A stretch of DNA of 64,000 bases from Bacteroidales bacterium M8 (lineage in GTDB: Bacteria > Bacteroidota > Bacteroidia > Bacteroidales > Muribaculaceae), in NCBI GenBank assembly GCA_001689495.1, contig LUJS01000042.1:70303-134302 (forward strand), read 5' to 3'. Below are positions 1 to 8,320 of the stretch, piece after piece. The position numbers and the translations under genes were made by a program. Positions within the stretch are counted from its first letter, which is position 1. Each line of letters starts with the position of its first letter. A model generated the notes under the pieces. The model was not told the origin of the DNA, did no database searches, and was given only the letters and a program-made list of their open reading frames with translations.

Positions 1-798
1 GCCGCCTACGCGCTGACCCTGCCGGCCTGTCCCACCAACGCATCGTCGTCGGGCACGCTGGCCGACTCGCTCGGCCTCTCGGCCTTCAAGCTCTTCAAGG
101 TCAAGAAACTCGCCATCTTCTTCATATTCAGCATGCTGCTGGGCGTGTCGCTCCAGATCACCAACTCGTATGGCAATATCTTCATCACCTCGTTCAGCGA
201 GATAGCCGAGTATGCCGACACTTGGGGCGCCCACAACGCCAACGCCCTCATCTCGATCTCGCAGGTCAGCGAGACCCTCTGCATACTGCTCATACCCTTC
301 TGCCTCAAGCGATTCGGCATCAAGGGAGTCATGCTCATGGCCATGTTCGCGTGGGTGTTCAGGTTCGGCTTCTTCGGCCTCGGCAACACCGGCTCGGGCC
401 TGTGGATGCTGATTGTGTCGTGCATAGTCTATGGCATCGCGTTCGACTTCTTCAACGTCTCTGGCGGCCTCTATGTCGACCAGCAGACCTCGCCCAAGAT
501 ACGCTCGTCGGCACAGGGCCTGTTCATGATCATGACCAACGGCATCGGCGCCACCGTCGGCACCCTCGCCGCACAGTCCATAGTCAACCATCTGGTGTTC
601 ACCCAGACCACCCCCGAGGCACAGCATGCCGGATGGACCACCGCGTGGTACATCTTCGCGGCCTATGCCCTCGTCGTGGCCGTGCTGTTCCTCATCATAT
701 TCAAGGACACCAAGTCGCCCACCGCCGAGGAGGCCCGCACATATATCGAGGAGACCGATTCGGCGCCCGAGGGTGATGTCGAGGACATTAAGAAATGA
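1..798 (+). CDS. MFS nucleoside permease (NupG-like), C-terminal part
   Basis: The reading frame is open from base 1, so the 5' end lies outside the window; the visible part is 265 residues. It is very hydrophobic, with about six to seven membrane segments and a short charged cytoplasmic tail ending DIKK. The loop rich in Lys before the first full helix and the segment SYGNIFITSF resemble nucleoside:H+ symporters of the NupG/XapB type within the major facilitator superfamily. The stop overlaps the rsmE start by 4 bp (ATGA), implying coupled translation. The substrate is an inference from the family only. Confidence 0.72.
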   Translation, partial: AAYALTLPACPTNASSSGTLADSLGLSAFKLFKVKKLAIFFIFSMLLGVSLQITNSYGNIFITSFSEIAEYADTWGAHNANALISISQVSETLCILLIPFCLKRFGIKGVMLMAMFAWVFRFGFFGLGNTGSGLWMLIVSCIVYGIAFDFFNVSGGLYVDQQTSPKIRSSAQGLFMIMTNGIGATVGTLAAQSIVNHLVFTQTTPEAQHAGWTTAWYIFAAYALVVAVLFLIIFKDTKSPTAEEARTYIEETDSAPEGDVEDIKK

Positions 799-1508
799 TA
801 CAGTTCTATTCGCCTGACATACTCGACACGCTGCGTCTTCCCGAGAGCGACTCGCGCCACGCCGTCAGGGTGCTGCGCATGACCGAGGGCGACGAGCTGC
901 AGGTAGTCGACGGCAAGGGGCATGTCCATCAGTGCCGCCTTGTCGACGCCCATCCCAAGCATGCCGCCGTCGAGGTCATCGAGACCATAACGCAGCCTCT
1001 GCCGTGGTCCCAGCGCATAGCCGTGGCGGTGGCCCCCACCAAGCACATGGACCGCATGGAGTGGATGGTCGAGAAGATGACCGAGATAGGGGTCAACGAC
1101 ATCATACCCATACTGTGTCGCCGCAGCGAGCGCCGCGAACTCAAGTCCGAGCGCCTCGAGAAGATAGCCGTCTCGGCCATGAAGCAGTCGCTCAAGGCCG
1201 TCTGTCCCGCCGTGTGGCCGCTGACGCCGATACGCGATGTGATGGGCCTGATGCCCGACGCCCAGAGGTTCGTGGCATACTGCGACCCCTCGGTGCCGAG
1301 GCTCGATATGGCCGGAGCATACCGCCCCGGGCGCGACACGCTGATATTGATAGGCCCCGAGGGAGACTTCGATCCGGCCGAGATACGCACCGCCCTCGAC
1401 ACCGGCTTCACGCCCGTGACCCTCGGCGACAACCGCCTGCGCACCGAGACCGCCGCCATCTATGCCCTCTCGCTGACCCACGTCATAGACTCGCTGTCAG
1501 TCGATTAG
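795..1508 (+). CDS. rsmE: 16S rRNA (uracil-1498-N3)-methyltransferase RsmE
   Basis: A SPOUT-class methyltransferase of 237 residues, the usual length. It methylates N3 of U1498 in 16S rRNA using S-adenosylmethionine in the cytoplasm. The N-terminal PUA-like part carries HAVRVLRM; the C-terminal knot region has the family signatures LIGPEGDF and LGDNRLRTETAAI, which form the cofactor pocket. It begins inside the stop of the transporter gene (ATGA overlap). An AT-rich spacer and the tRNA promoter follow. Confidence 0.93.
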   Translation: MIQFYSPDILDTLRLPESDSRHAVRVLRMTEGDELQVVDGKGHVHQCRLVDAHPKHAAVEVIETITQPLPWSQRIAVAVAPTKHMDRMEWMVEKMTEIGVNDIIPILCRRSERRELKSERLEKIAVSAMKQSLKAVCPAVWPLTPIRDVMGLMPDAQRFVAYCDPSVPRLDMAGAYRPGRDTLILIGPEGDFDPAEIRTALDTGFTPVTLGDNRLRTETAAIYALSLTHVIDSLSVD

Positions 1509-1538
1509 TGTTTTTTAACAAAATATCTTGCGGGATTA

Positions 1539-1570
1539 TTTGGCTGTTATGCAAATAATGCCTAACTTTG
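1539..1570 (+). promoter_or_regulatory. Promoter of the initiator tRNA gene
   Basis: A Bacteroidetes-type promoter: TTTG at 1539-1542 and TAACTTTG at 1563-1570, separated by 20 bp, which is the expected -33/-7 spacing. The tRNA starts 19 bp after the -7 box. Confidence 0.75.
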
Positions 1571-1588
1571 CACCACTGAAAACAACAT

Positions 1589-1663
<75 letters not shown>

Positions 1664-1665
1664 AC

Positions 1666-1707
1666 AAAGCGAATCGAGATTCAAATTTCCGGTTCGCTTT
1701 TTCTTTC
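1666..1707 (+). terminator. Rho-independent terminator of the initiator tRNA
   Basis: An 8-bp stem AAAGCGAA/TTCGCTTT (1666-1673 with 1693-1700), extendable by two pairs including a G:T, is followed by a T-rich tract. It begins three bases after the tRNA CCA end. Confidence 0.75.
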
Positions 1708-1720
1708 TCCCGCCCCGAAA

Positions 1721-1822
1721 AGTTTACTACATACAGTAAACTTTCATAAAAATCCCCGAGAGTTTACTATATGTAGTAAACTTTTGCTATATTTGCAGAA
1801 AACTTACTACATGCAGTAAACT
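1721..1822 (+). repeat. Three 22-bp inverted repeats at 40-bp spacing (operator array)
   Basis: Three palindromes of the form AGTTTACT-N6-AGTAAACT lie at 1721-1742, 1761-1782 and 1801-1822, with start-to-start spacing of exactly 40 bp. The first two have perfect 8-bp arms; the third keeps the right arm but has two changes in the left (AACTTACT). The second lies in the likely -33 region, the third at the likely transcription start and ending 2 bp before the ATG of the ATPase gene. This looks like an operator array for a dimeric regulator controlling that gene; the regulator is unknown. Confidence 0.8.
1788..1795 (+). promoter_or_regulatory. -7 box of the DUF4143 ATPase gene
   Basis: TATATTTG matches the Bacteroidetes TAnnTTTG box. 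It sits between the second and third palindrome, so transcription would begin near 1801 and leave a leader of only about 25 bases occupied by the third palindrome. Confidence 0.65.
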
Positions 1823-1824
1823 CT

Positions 1825-3039
1825 ATGCTGAAGATACCCAAAAATATAATAAGGCGAGAATCCTATCTTGAAAGAATAAGGCCTTTCGTCAACAGGAACA
1901 TCATAAAGGTGCTCACCGGTCAGCGGCGAGTAGGCAAGAGCTATCTTCTGTATAATGTCATGGAGGAGATCTTGCGCGAAAATTCTGATGCCAACATCAT
2001 ATTCATAAACTTCGAGGATTTCGGATACCGCAGCCTCACGGACCCGGAGAGGCTCTATGAGTATCTCGACGAGAAGGTAGACGAGGGCAGGACCAACTAT
2101 ATATTCATAGACGAGATACAGGAGGTGCGCGATTTCGAGAGCGTGATCGCCTCGTTCTTCATAAGGGATAACTGCGACATCTACATCACCGGCAGCAACT
2201 CGCACATGCTGTCGGGCGAGCTTGCCACCAAGCTCACGGGCAGATATATCGAGATAAAGGTCTACAGTCTGAGCTACAGGGAGTTCCTGCAGTTTCAGAA
2301 TCTCGACGACGATGATGCGTCGTTGGACAAGTATGCCCGTTACGGCGGATTGCCGTATCTGCGTAACCTCGAGCTGACCGATACCATCGCGGGCGAATAT
2401 CTAAAGAGCGTGTATTCGACCATAGTCTATCGCGATGTCGTGGCCCGCTATCAGATCAGGAACACCTCGACGCTCGAGCGTCTGGCCCAGTTCATTGCCG
2501 AGAACATAGGCAATATCTTCTCGGCCAAAAAGATAAGCGATTACCTCAAGTCGCAGCGCATCGCCATAAGCGTGAGCCAGTTACAGGCATATACGTCATA
2601 TCTGGCATCATCGTTCCTGATACATGTGGCCAGACGCTATGACCTCGTGGGCAAGAAGATATTCGAGATAGGAGAGAAGTATTATTTCGAGAATCTCGGC
2701 CTGCGCAACGTCCTTGCGGGATACCGCGAGGCGGACAGGGGCAAAATCATGGAGAATCTCGTCTACAACCACCTGCTGTTTCTCGGATACGAGGTCAGGA
2801 TAGGGAGTCTGGACAAGCAGGAAATAGATTTTGTGGCGATGCGCAACAACGAGTATCTCTATGTGCAGGTGGCACTCAGGATAGACACCGAGGAGACCGC
2901 CCTGCGCGAATACGGCAACCTGCTTGCCATCGGCAACAACTATCCCAAATTCGTCGTCACGGCGCAGGGGACCGAGGGGAACACCTATGAGGGCATCAGG
3001 ACTCTGTCGATAAGGGAATTTCTGCTGTCCGACTTGTGA
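1825..3039 (+). CDS. AAA+ ATP-binding protein with DUF4143 domain
   Basis: A 404-residue protein of the large Bacteroidetes/archaeal family with an N-terminal AAA domain and a C-terminal DUF4143 domain. The Walker A motif is GQRRVGKS at residues 32-39, and Walker B is FIDEIQEV near residue 95, followed by a TGSNSH sensor-like segment. The C-terminal region contains GQxDFVA-like and nuclease-fold-like sequence (KQEIDFVAM), common in this family. The molecular role is not known; members are often present in many variable copies. It stands alone between the tRNA and the peptide transporter and is somewhat less GC-rich than its neighbours, which suggests mobility. The ATG follows the third operator palindrome directly. 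Confidence 0.85.
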   Translation: MLKIPKNIIRRESYLERIRPFVNRNIIKVLTGQRRVGKSYLLYNVMEEILRENSDANIIFINFEDFGYRSLTDPERLYEYLDEKVDEGRTNYIFIDEIQEVRDFESVIASFFIRDNCDIYITGSNSHMLSGELATKLTGRYIEIKVYSLSYREFLQFQNLDDDDASLDKYARYGGLPYLRNLELTDTIAGEYLKSVYSTIVYRDVVARYQIRNTSTLERLAQFIAENIGNIFSAKKISDYLKSQRIAISVSQLQAYTSYLASSFLIHVARRYDLVGKKIFEIGEKYYFENLGLRNVLAGYREADRGKIMENLVYNHLLFLGYEVRIGSLDKQEIDFVAMRNNEYLYVQVALRIDTEETALREYGNLLAIGNNYPKFVVTAQGTEGNTYEGIRTLSIREFLLSDL

Positions 3040-3119
3040 CGGGGTGGCGCGGTGATGTGGTTTTGGGGTGGATTTTGAACATTTTGGCCAATAATGGCCG
3101 AAATTTCGGAAAAATGCTG

Positions 3120-3127
3120 TAAATTTG
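3120..3127 (+). promoter_or_regulatory. -7 box of the peptide transporter gene
   Basis: TAAATTTG fits TAnnTTTG and lies 41 bp before the ATG at 3168. A convincing -33 TTTG is not seen at the right distance. A small GGCC-N6-GGCC dyad precedes it. Confidence 0.55.
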
Positions 3128-3167
3128 CACTTTCGCTTCACTTTAATTCACATTTTGCTTCAGTAAC

Positions 3168-4973
3168 ATGTTTAAGAACCAACCGCTGGGACTGTACGTG
3201 CTGTCGCTTGCCAATACGGGCGAGCGTTTCGGCTACTACACCATGCTTGCCATCTTCCTGTTCTATCTGCAGGCCAAGTTTGGATTCGACTCCACTTGGA
3301 CCGGCCAGATATTCTCGATTTTCCTTGCTCTTGTCTATTTCATGCCCCTCGTCGGAGGTTGGCTCGCCGACAAGTGGAGCTTCTCCAAGTGCGTCGTGTC
3401 GGGTATCGCCGTCATGTTCGTGGGCTATGCGCTACTCTCGGCACCCACGCCCGTGCGCTCGAGCGGCTCGATGATGATGCTGTTCGCCGCCCTTCTGCTC
3501 ATTGCCGCCGGTACGGGCCTCTTCAAGGGCAACCTGCAGGTGATGGTGGGCGACCTCTATAACGATCCACGCTACGAGTCGAGGCGCGACGCCGCGTTCT
3601 CGCTCTTCTACATGGCCATCAACCTCGGCTCGATGTTTGCCCCCATGGCTGCCATCGGCCTCAAGAATCTGGCCCTCGAGAATGCCGGATATGCCACCAA
3701 CAATCCCATGGCGGCCACCGTCTGCAACTGGTGCATAGACACGCAGAACTTCACCGTCATGCCCGACGACCCCGAGAAGATCAAGACCATGACCGAGTTT
3801 GCCATCCAGAACGGCATGCCCGAGGGCGGTGACCTCGCCGCGTTCCTCACGGCATATCTCACCGACTTCGCCGCACAGTGTCAGGCCGGATTCACGTCGC
3901 TCGGCGATTTTGCCACCAACTACATCACCACGTTCTCGACAGGCTGCTCGTATGCCTTCGCTCTGGCATGCGTGTCGCTGATCGTCAGCTTCCTCATCTA
4001 CATGCTGGGCCGCAAGACATACGCCCACATCATCGTCGACAAGAAGAAGGTTGCCGCCACAGGCTCAAAGACAGTCGCCAAGGGTCCCGAGCTCACCCCC
4101 GAGCAGACCAAACAGCGTGTCGTCGCCCTGCTGCTCGTGTTTGCCGTGGTGATATTCTTCTGGATGGTGTTCCACCAGAACGGCCAGACCCTCACCGAGT
4201 TTGCCAAGAGCTGCACCTCGCCCGACGCCACAGGCTGGACCCGTGTCGGATTCAACATCTGGGCCCTTGTCTGCATCGCCGGAGGCGTATATGCACTGTT
4301 CAGCCTCGTTCAGAGCACCACAGCCAAGGCCAAGGGCATCTCGGCCGTCGTGCTCGTGGCCTTTGTCGGCATACTCTGGAAAATATACAGCGACACCCCC
4401 GAGGTGGTCACCGGCATCGACCCCGCCGTCTACCAGCAGTTCAACCCCTTCTATGTGGTTGCCCTCACCCCCTTCTCGATGGCCCTCTTCGCATGGCTGG
4501 GCCGCAAGGGCAAGGAGCCCTCGGCACCCCGCAAGATCGGCTACGGCATGGTCATGGCCGGCGCCGCATACGGCGTGATGGTGTGTGCCTCGCTCGGGCT
4601 GGTCGGCACCAACGGCGCCGTGTCGCCCAACTGGCTCATCTCGACATACCTGCTCCTCACGTTCGCCGAGCTGCTGCTCTCGCCGATGGGCATCTCGTTC
4701 GTCAGCAAGGTGGCTCCCCCCAAGCTCAAGGGCTCGATGATGGGCGGCTGGTTTGCCGCCACCGCCGTCGGCAACTATCTGGTGTCCATCCCCATGCTGC
4801 TGTGGGGCAAGATTTCGGTCGCCGCCATCTGGGGCATACTCATCGCCCTCTGCGCCCTGTCGGCCATCTTCATCTTCTCAATCATGAAGAAGCTCGAGGC
4901 AGCCACCTCAGACTCTCCCGCACCTTCCATCAAGGCTGAGGCGATAGAGAATGTCGAGGACGATGCCATCTGA
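3168..4973 (+). CDS. POT/PTR2 family proton-coupled oligopeptide transporter
   Basis: An inner-membrane symporter of 601 residues, longer than the 450-500 usual for bacterial POT proteins because of an enlarged central loop near residues 180-250. The N-terminal helix has the family-type ERFGYYTMLAI segment (the ExxER-like proton-coupling region), and the GTGLFKGNLQVMVGDLY motif matches the PTR2 signature around helix 4. The C-terminal half has FAELLLSPMGISFVSKVAP, also typical. It probably imports di- and tripeptides. It is monocistronic with its own promoter and a strong terminator. Confidence 0.9.
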   Translation: MFKNQPLGLYVLSLANTGERFGYYTMLAIFLFYLQAKFGFDSTWTGQIFSIFLALVYFMPLVGGWLADKWSFSKCVVSGIAVMFVGYALLSAPTPVRSSGSMMMLFAALLLIAAGTGLFKGNLQVMVGDLYNDPRYESRRDAAFSLFYMAINLGSMFAPMAAIGLKNLALENAGYATNNPMAATVCNWCIDTQNFTVMPDDPEKIKTMTEFAIQNGMPEGGDLAAFLTAYLTDFAAQCQAGFTSLGDFATNYITTFSTGCSYAFALACVSLIVSFLIYMLGRKTYAHIIVDKKKVAATGSKTVAKGPELTPEQTKQRVVALLLVFAVVIFFWMVFHQNGQTLTEFAKSCTSPDATGWTRVGFNIWALVCIAGGVYALFSLVQSTTAKAKGISAVVLVAFVGILWKIYSDTPEVVTGIDPAVYQQFNPFYVVALTPFSMALFAWLGRKGKEPSAPRKIGYGMVMAGAAYGVMVCASLGLVGTNGAVSPNWLISTYLLLTFAELLLSPMGISFVSKVAPPKLKGSMMGGWFAATAVGNYLVSIPMLLWGKISVAAIWGILIALCALSAIFIFSIMKKLEAATSDSPAPSIKAEAIENVEDDAI

Positions 4974-5007
4974 TACTGAACGCCGCACCCCTGTGGCATA
5001 GATACAG

Positions 5008-5053
5008 GTGTGGGGCCGACTGTTAGAGGTCGGCCCCACACTCTTGATTTTTT
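5008..5053 (+). terminator. Terminator after the peptide transporter
   Basis: A perfect 13-bp stem GTGTGGGGCCGAC/GTCGGCCCCACAC (5008-5020 with 5029-5041) is followed by TCTTGATTTTTT. It also separates the convergent 46-residue small gene. Confidence 0.88.
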
Positions 5054-5071
5054 CCATGTCCGGCGCGCCAC

Positions 5072-5212
5072 TCAGACAAGGGGTGACACCAGCGCGGCGA
5101 CATCCGTGTCGCCGAAGAAGTCGGCTACGGTGAGCCAGATGAGCAACAGCGCTATCAGCACCACCACACCGATGACCAGCCAGATGTTGGCCGTGGATTT
5201 CTCTTTACTCAT
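5072..5212 (-). CDS. Small single-pass membrane protein, 46 residues
   Basis: A short reading frame from ATG at 5212 down to TGA at 5074-5072. The product starts MSKEKSTANIW, has one strongly hydrophobic helix at about residues 11-30 (LVIGVVVLIALLL), then an acidic tail with FFGDTD and ends SPLV. The charged N-terminus, single clean helix and position in an otherwise gene-free interval support a real gene. It points towards the terminator of the peptide transporter gene and is divergent from the HEAT-like gene. No function is recognised. It lacks an obvious TAnnTTTG promoter. Confidence 0.6.
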   Translation of the reverse strand: MSKEKSTANIWLVIGVVVLIALLLIWLTVADFFGDTDVAALVSPLV

Positions 5213-5281
5213 AATCGTTAACAGTTAAAACGGGTTGTGGATATTTAACATTCAAACGCCCGGACCTACATAAAAGTTCTA

Positions 5282-5836
5282 ATGAGCGAGTACAATCAGA
5301 TGCAGCTTGTCAAGCGCCGCATGTATGCCATGCGCAACGGCATCGTGGCCGATGCCCTGCGCCGCAACTCACCGTCATACCGCATGATATTCGGCCTGAA
5401 CCTGCCCCAGATAGCCGAGATTGCCGCCTCGCAGCCTCAGGACGCCGCGTTTTCCGCCGAGTTGTGGGCCGACCGCCGCACGCGCGAGAGCCTGCTGCTG
5501 GCACCTATGCTCTATCCTCCCGCCGAGATGGACGAGGCCACGGCGCTGGCGTGGATGTACGACGTGCGCGACACCGAGGTGGCCGACGTGCTGTGCCACC
5601 GCCTGCTGCGCCGCCTCGCCTGTGCCCGCGCCCTTGTCAATGCGTGTGTCGACTCAGAGTCGGACATGCTGCGCTATACGGCCCTGAGGCTGATGCGCAA
5701 TATAATACACACCGATCCGGCCGCGGCCGCCGACATGGCCCGCCGCGAGCTCGAGCGAGGCTGTGGGCTGACACATGCCCTGTGCCTCAACATAACTGAC
5801 GAATCAGATTTCTTACTTGAACCGGATAATGAATAA
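5282..5836 (+). CDS. HEAT-like / DNA-alkylation-repair-like hypothetical protein
   Basis: A 184-residue, helix-rich soluble protein with no signal peptide. Its repeating helical segments (IAEIAASQ, MLRYTALRLMRNI, ADMARRELERG) suggest an ALK/HEAT-type solenoid as in small Bacteroidetes DNA-alkylation-repair-like proteins, but no catalytic motif can be recognised. The stop overlaps the ATG of the downstream TonB-dependent receptor by 8 bp, so the two are translationally coupled, although no shared function is obvious. Confidence 0.7.
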   Translation: MSEYNQMQLVKRRMYAMRNGIVADALRRNSPSYRMIFGLNLPQIAEIAASQPQDAAFSAELWADRRTRESLLLAPMLYPPAEMDEATALAWMYDVRDTEVADVLCHRLLRRLACARALVNACVDSESDMLRYTALRLMRNIIHTDPAAAADMARRELERGCGLTHALCLNITDESDFLLEPDNE

Positions 5837-8144
5837 CAGTGCTATTTTTCTGCTGACCCTCTCGCTGCCCCTCGTCGCCGCAGCCACCGAGAATGTTGAG
5901 CCCGCCGATACGGCCTACTCGCTCTCTGAAGTCAGGGTCACAGCCATCAAACAGGCGTCGTCGCTGCTCAGACAGCCTGTGTCAGTGACCACCGTGACCC
6001 CCGAGGAGGTGAGTCGCTATACCATCGAGAGCATGAAGGGCGTCAGCGAGATCGCCCCCAACTTCTACATGCCCGACTATGGGTCCAAGATGACGTCGTC
6101 CATCTATGTGCGCGGCATCGGCTCGCGCATCGACCAGCCCGCCGTGGGCCTGAACGTGGACAACATCCCATTCCTCAACAAGAACGGCTATGACTTTGAC
6201 ATGGCCGACATCGAGCGCATCGAGGTGCTGCGCGGGCCGCAGTCCACGCTCTATGGCCGCAACACCATAGCCGGCCTCATCAACGTCTATACCCTCTCGC
6301 CCATGAACTGGGAGGGCGTCAAGTTCAGCGCTCAGGGTGGCTCGTATGCATTCTCGAGGCTCTCGGCGGGCATCTACAAGAAGCTCGGCGACCGTCTGGG
6401 CATGAGCCTCAACGTGCACGGCGGCCACAACAACGGATACGAGCACAACGCCCACGACGGCGCCCGCTGCGGCGAGACACAGGAGGTTTCGATGAGGTGG
6501 AAGACCGTCTGGAGGCCCACCGAGAACTTCTCGCTCGAGAATGTGGTGTCGGGCGTGCACTCGCGCCAGCACGGCTATCCCTATGCCTTCGAGCAGACCG
6601 GCGAGGTCAACTATAACGACACCTGCTTCTATCGCCGCTGGGGGCTCACCGAGGGCCTGTCGCTCAAATGGATCACCGAGCACTTCACTCTCGCCTCGAT
6701 AACGGGCCTGCAGATGCTCCACGACAACATGACGCTCGATCAGGACTTCCTGCCCGAGAGCTATTTCACCCTGACCCAGCGCCAGCACGACCTCAGCGCC
6801 ACTCAGGACATCGTGCTGCGCGGCGCCACCGGCAACTATACATGGCTTGCGGGCGTGTTCGCTTTCTACAAGCACAACCGCATGATGGCTCCGGTGACAT
6901 TCAAGGAGGATGGCATCGACCGGCTGATCCTCGACAACATCAACGGCAACATACCCCCCAAGATCGGCATTGGCTATCGCTGGAACTCGCCCGACTTCCT
7001 GCTCGACTCGCGCTTCCGCTCGCCCGTCAAGGGCATAGCCCTCTATCACCGCAGCGCATACACCGCCGGGCCGTTCGATCTGGCCGTGGGCCTGCGATTC
7101 GACTACGAGCACAACTCGATGAGCTATAAAAGCAACGTCAACACCTCGGCGTCGATATGGCGCTCCACGCCCGCGGGAGACATGAAGATGCTCGACCTGT
7201 CGGGCGACATCAACGAGGCCGGACGCCTCTCGCAGACGTTCCGCGAGTTCCTGCCCACGTTCTCGGTCACCTTCAACCACAACAATTCGGCATTCTATGC
7301 CTCGGTGTCGCGCGGATACAAGGCCGGCGGATACAACACCCAGATGTTCAGCCAGATCCTTCAGGACCGGATGGAAAACCGCCTCAAGGAGGAGACCGTC
7401 GAGAAGGTCACGGCCATGATGGGCCCGCAGATGGGACAGATGATAGGGGGCATGATGGGCGACCTCAAGGATGTCGACGTGGACCGCGTGGTCAGCTACC
7501 GTCCCGAGACGTCGTGGAACTATGAGGTGGGCGGCCACTTCTATATGGATCAGGGCAGGGCATACGCCACGTTCTCGGCCTTCTGGATAGACCTGCGCGA
7601 CCAGCAGGTCACCGTGTTCCCCGACGGCACCACCACGGGCCGCATGACGGCCAACGCGGGCCGCACCCGGTCGCTCGGCGCCGAGCTGACGCTGCGCTAT
7701 GCCCCGACCCCCAAATGGGTGTTCAACGTGGCATACGGATATAACAAGGCCACCTTCCGCCACTTCAACAACGGTCTCGACGACCTGTCGGGCAAGCGCG
7801 TGCCTTACGCCCCCGAGAATACGCTCTTCGCCAGCGTCACCTTCCTGCAGAAGATCTCGGACAAGCGCGACATACAGCTCATCGTCACCCCCGACGTGCG
7901 CGGCACGGGCTCGATCTACTGGGACGAGCGCAATCAATACCGCCAGCCTTTCTATGCCGAACTCGGCCTCAACGCCGGCATCAAGTGGCGCAGCGCCCTG
8001 TTCGAGGTGTGGATGAAGAACATCACCGACACCCGCTTCAACGTGTTCCGCTACGAGTCTATAGGCAACAGCTTCTTCCAGCGCGGAGCCCCCTTCCACT
8101 GGGGCCTCAGGGTCAGGTTCGACCTCAAGGACTTCAAGTTCTGA
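5829..8144 (+). CDS. TonB-dependent outer membrane receptor
   Basis: An outer membrane active transporter of 771 residues. A signal peptide ends near residue 20 (LPLVAAATE), followed by a plug domain with SSIYVRGIG and IEVLRGPQSTLYGRNT, then a 22-strand barrel ending in the C-terminal Phe expected for BAM recognition. It resembles siderophore, cobalamin or metal receptors rather than SusC, as it lacks the N-terminal CarboxypepD_reg domain. The ATG at 5829 is preferred over an in-frame TTG at 5817 because it gives a clean signal peptide. A methionine-rich stretch lies at residues 530-545. No adjacent inner-membrane transporter indicates the substrate. Confidence 0.9.
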   Translation: MNNSAIFLLTLSLPLVAAATENVEPADTAYSLSEVRVTAIKQASSLLRQPVSVTTVTPEEVSRYTIESMKGVSEIAPNFYMPDYGSKMTSSIYVRGIGSRIDQPAVGLNVDNIPFLNKNGYDFDMADIERIEVLRGPQSTLYGRNTIAGLINVYTLSPMNWEGVKFSAQGGSYAFSRLSAGIYKKLGDRLGMSLNVHGGHNNGYEHNAHDGARCGETQEVSMRWKTVWRPTENFSLENVVSGVHSRQHGYPYAFEQTGEVNYNDTCFYRRWGLTEGLSLKWITEHFTLASITGLQMLHDNMTLDQDFLPESYFTLTQRQHDLSATQDIVLRGATGNYTWLAGVFAFYKHNRMMAPVTFKEDGIDRLILDNINGNIPPKIGIGYRWNSPDFLLDSRFRSPVKGIALYHRSAYTAGPFDLAVGLRFDYEHNSMSYKSNVNTSASIWRSTPAGDMKMLDLSGDINEAGRLSQTFREFLPTFSVTFNHNNSAFYASVSRGYKAGGYNTQMFSQILQDRMENRLKEETVEKVTAMMGPQMGQMIGGMMGDLKDVDVDRVVSYRPETSWNYEVGGHFYMDQGRAYATFSAFWIDLRDQQVTVFPDGTTTGRMTANAGRTRSLGAELTLRYAPTPKWVFNVAYGYNKATFRHFNNGLDDLSGKRVPYAPENTLFASVTFLQKISDKRDIQLIVTPDVRGTGSIYWDERNQYRQPFYAELGLNAGIKWRSALFEVWMKNITDTRFNVFRYESIGNSFFQRGAPFHWGLRVRFDLKDFKF

Positions 8145-8152
8145 CACAAAAC

Positions 8153-8186
8153 AAAAAGGAGATAACCTCACGGTCGTCTCCTTTTT
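8153..8186 (+). terminator. Terminator after the TonB-dependent receptor
   Basis: A 10-bp stem AAAAAGGAGA/TCTCCTTTTT (8153-8162 with 8177-8186), with an inner ACC/GGT pairing, ends in a T run. With its A-tract 5' arm it could also stop convergent transcription from the sirtuin gene. Confidence 0.85.
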
Positions 8187-8320
8187 ACTTTAACCTATTT
8201 TTTCGTATCTTTTTCTAAGTAGCTAATGTAAATTACACACGCTGATTTTACTTCTGCAAATATACGAACTAATGTCAAAAAATACCCCCCCCGAAAGTGT
8301 TAAATATTGTTAATCAATAC

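Noticed and set aside
5982..8171. A 729-residue frame opposite the TonB-dependent receptor
   Set aside because: Antisense shadow; it runs through the receptor terminator, and the sense frame has plug and barrel motifs.
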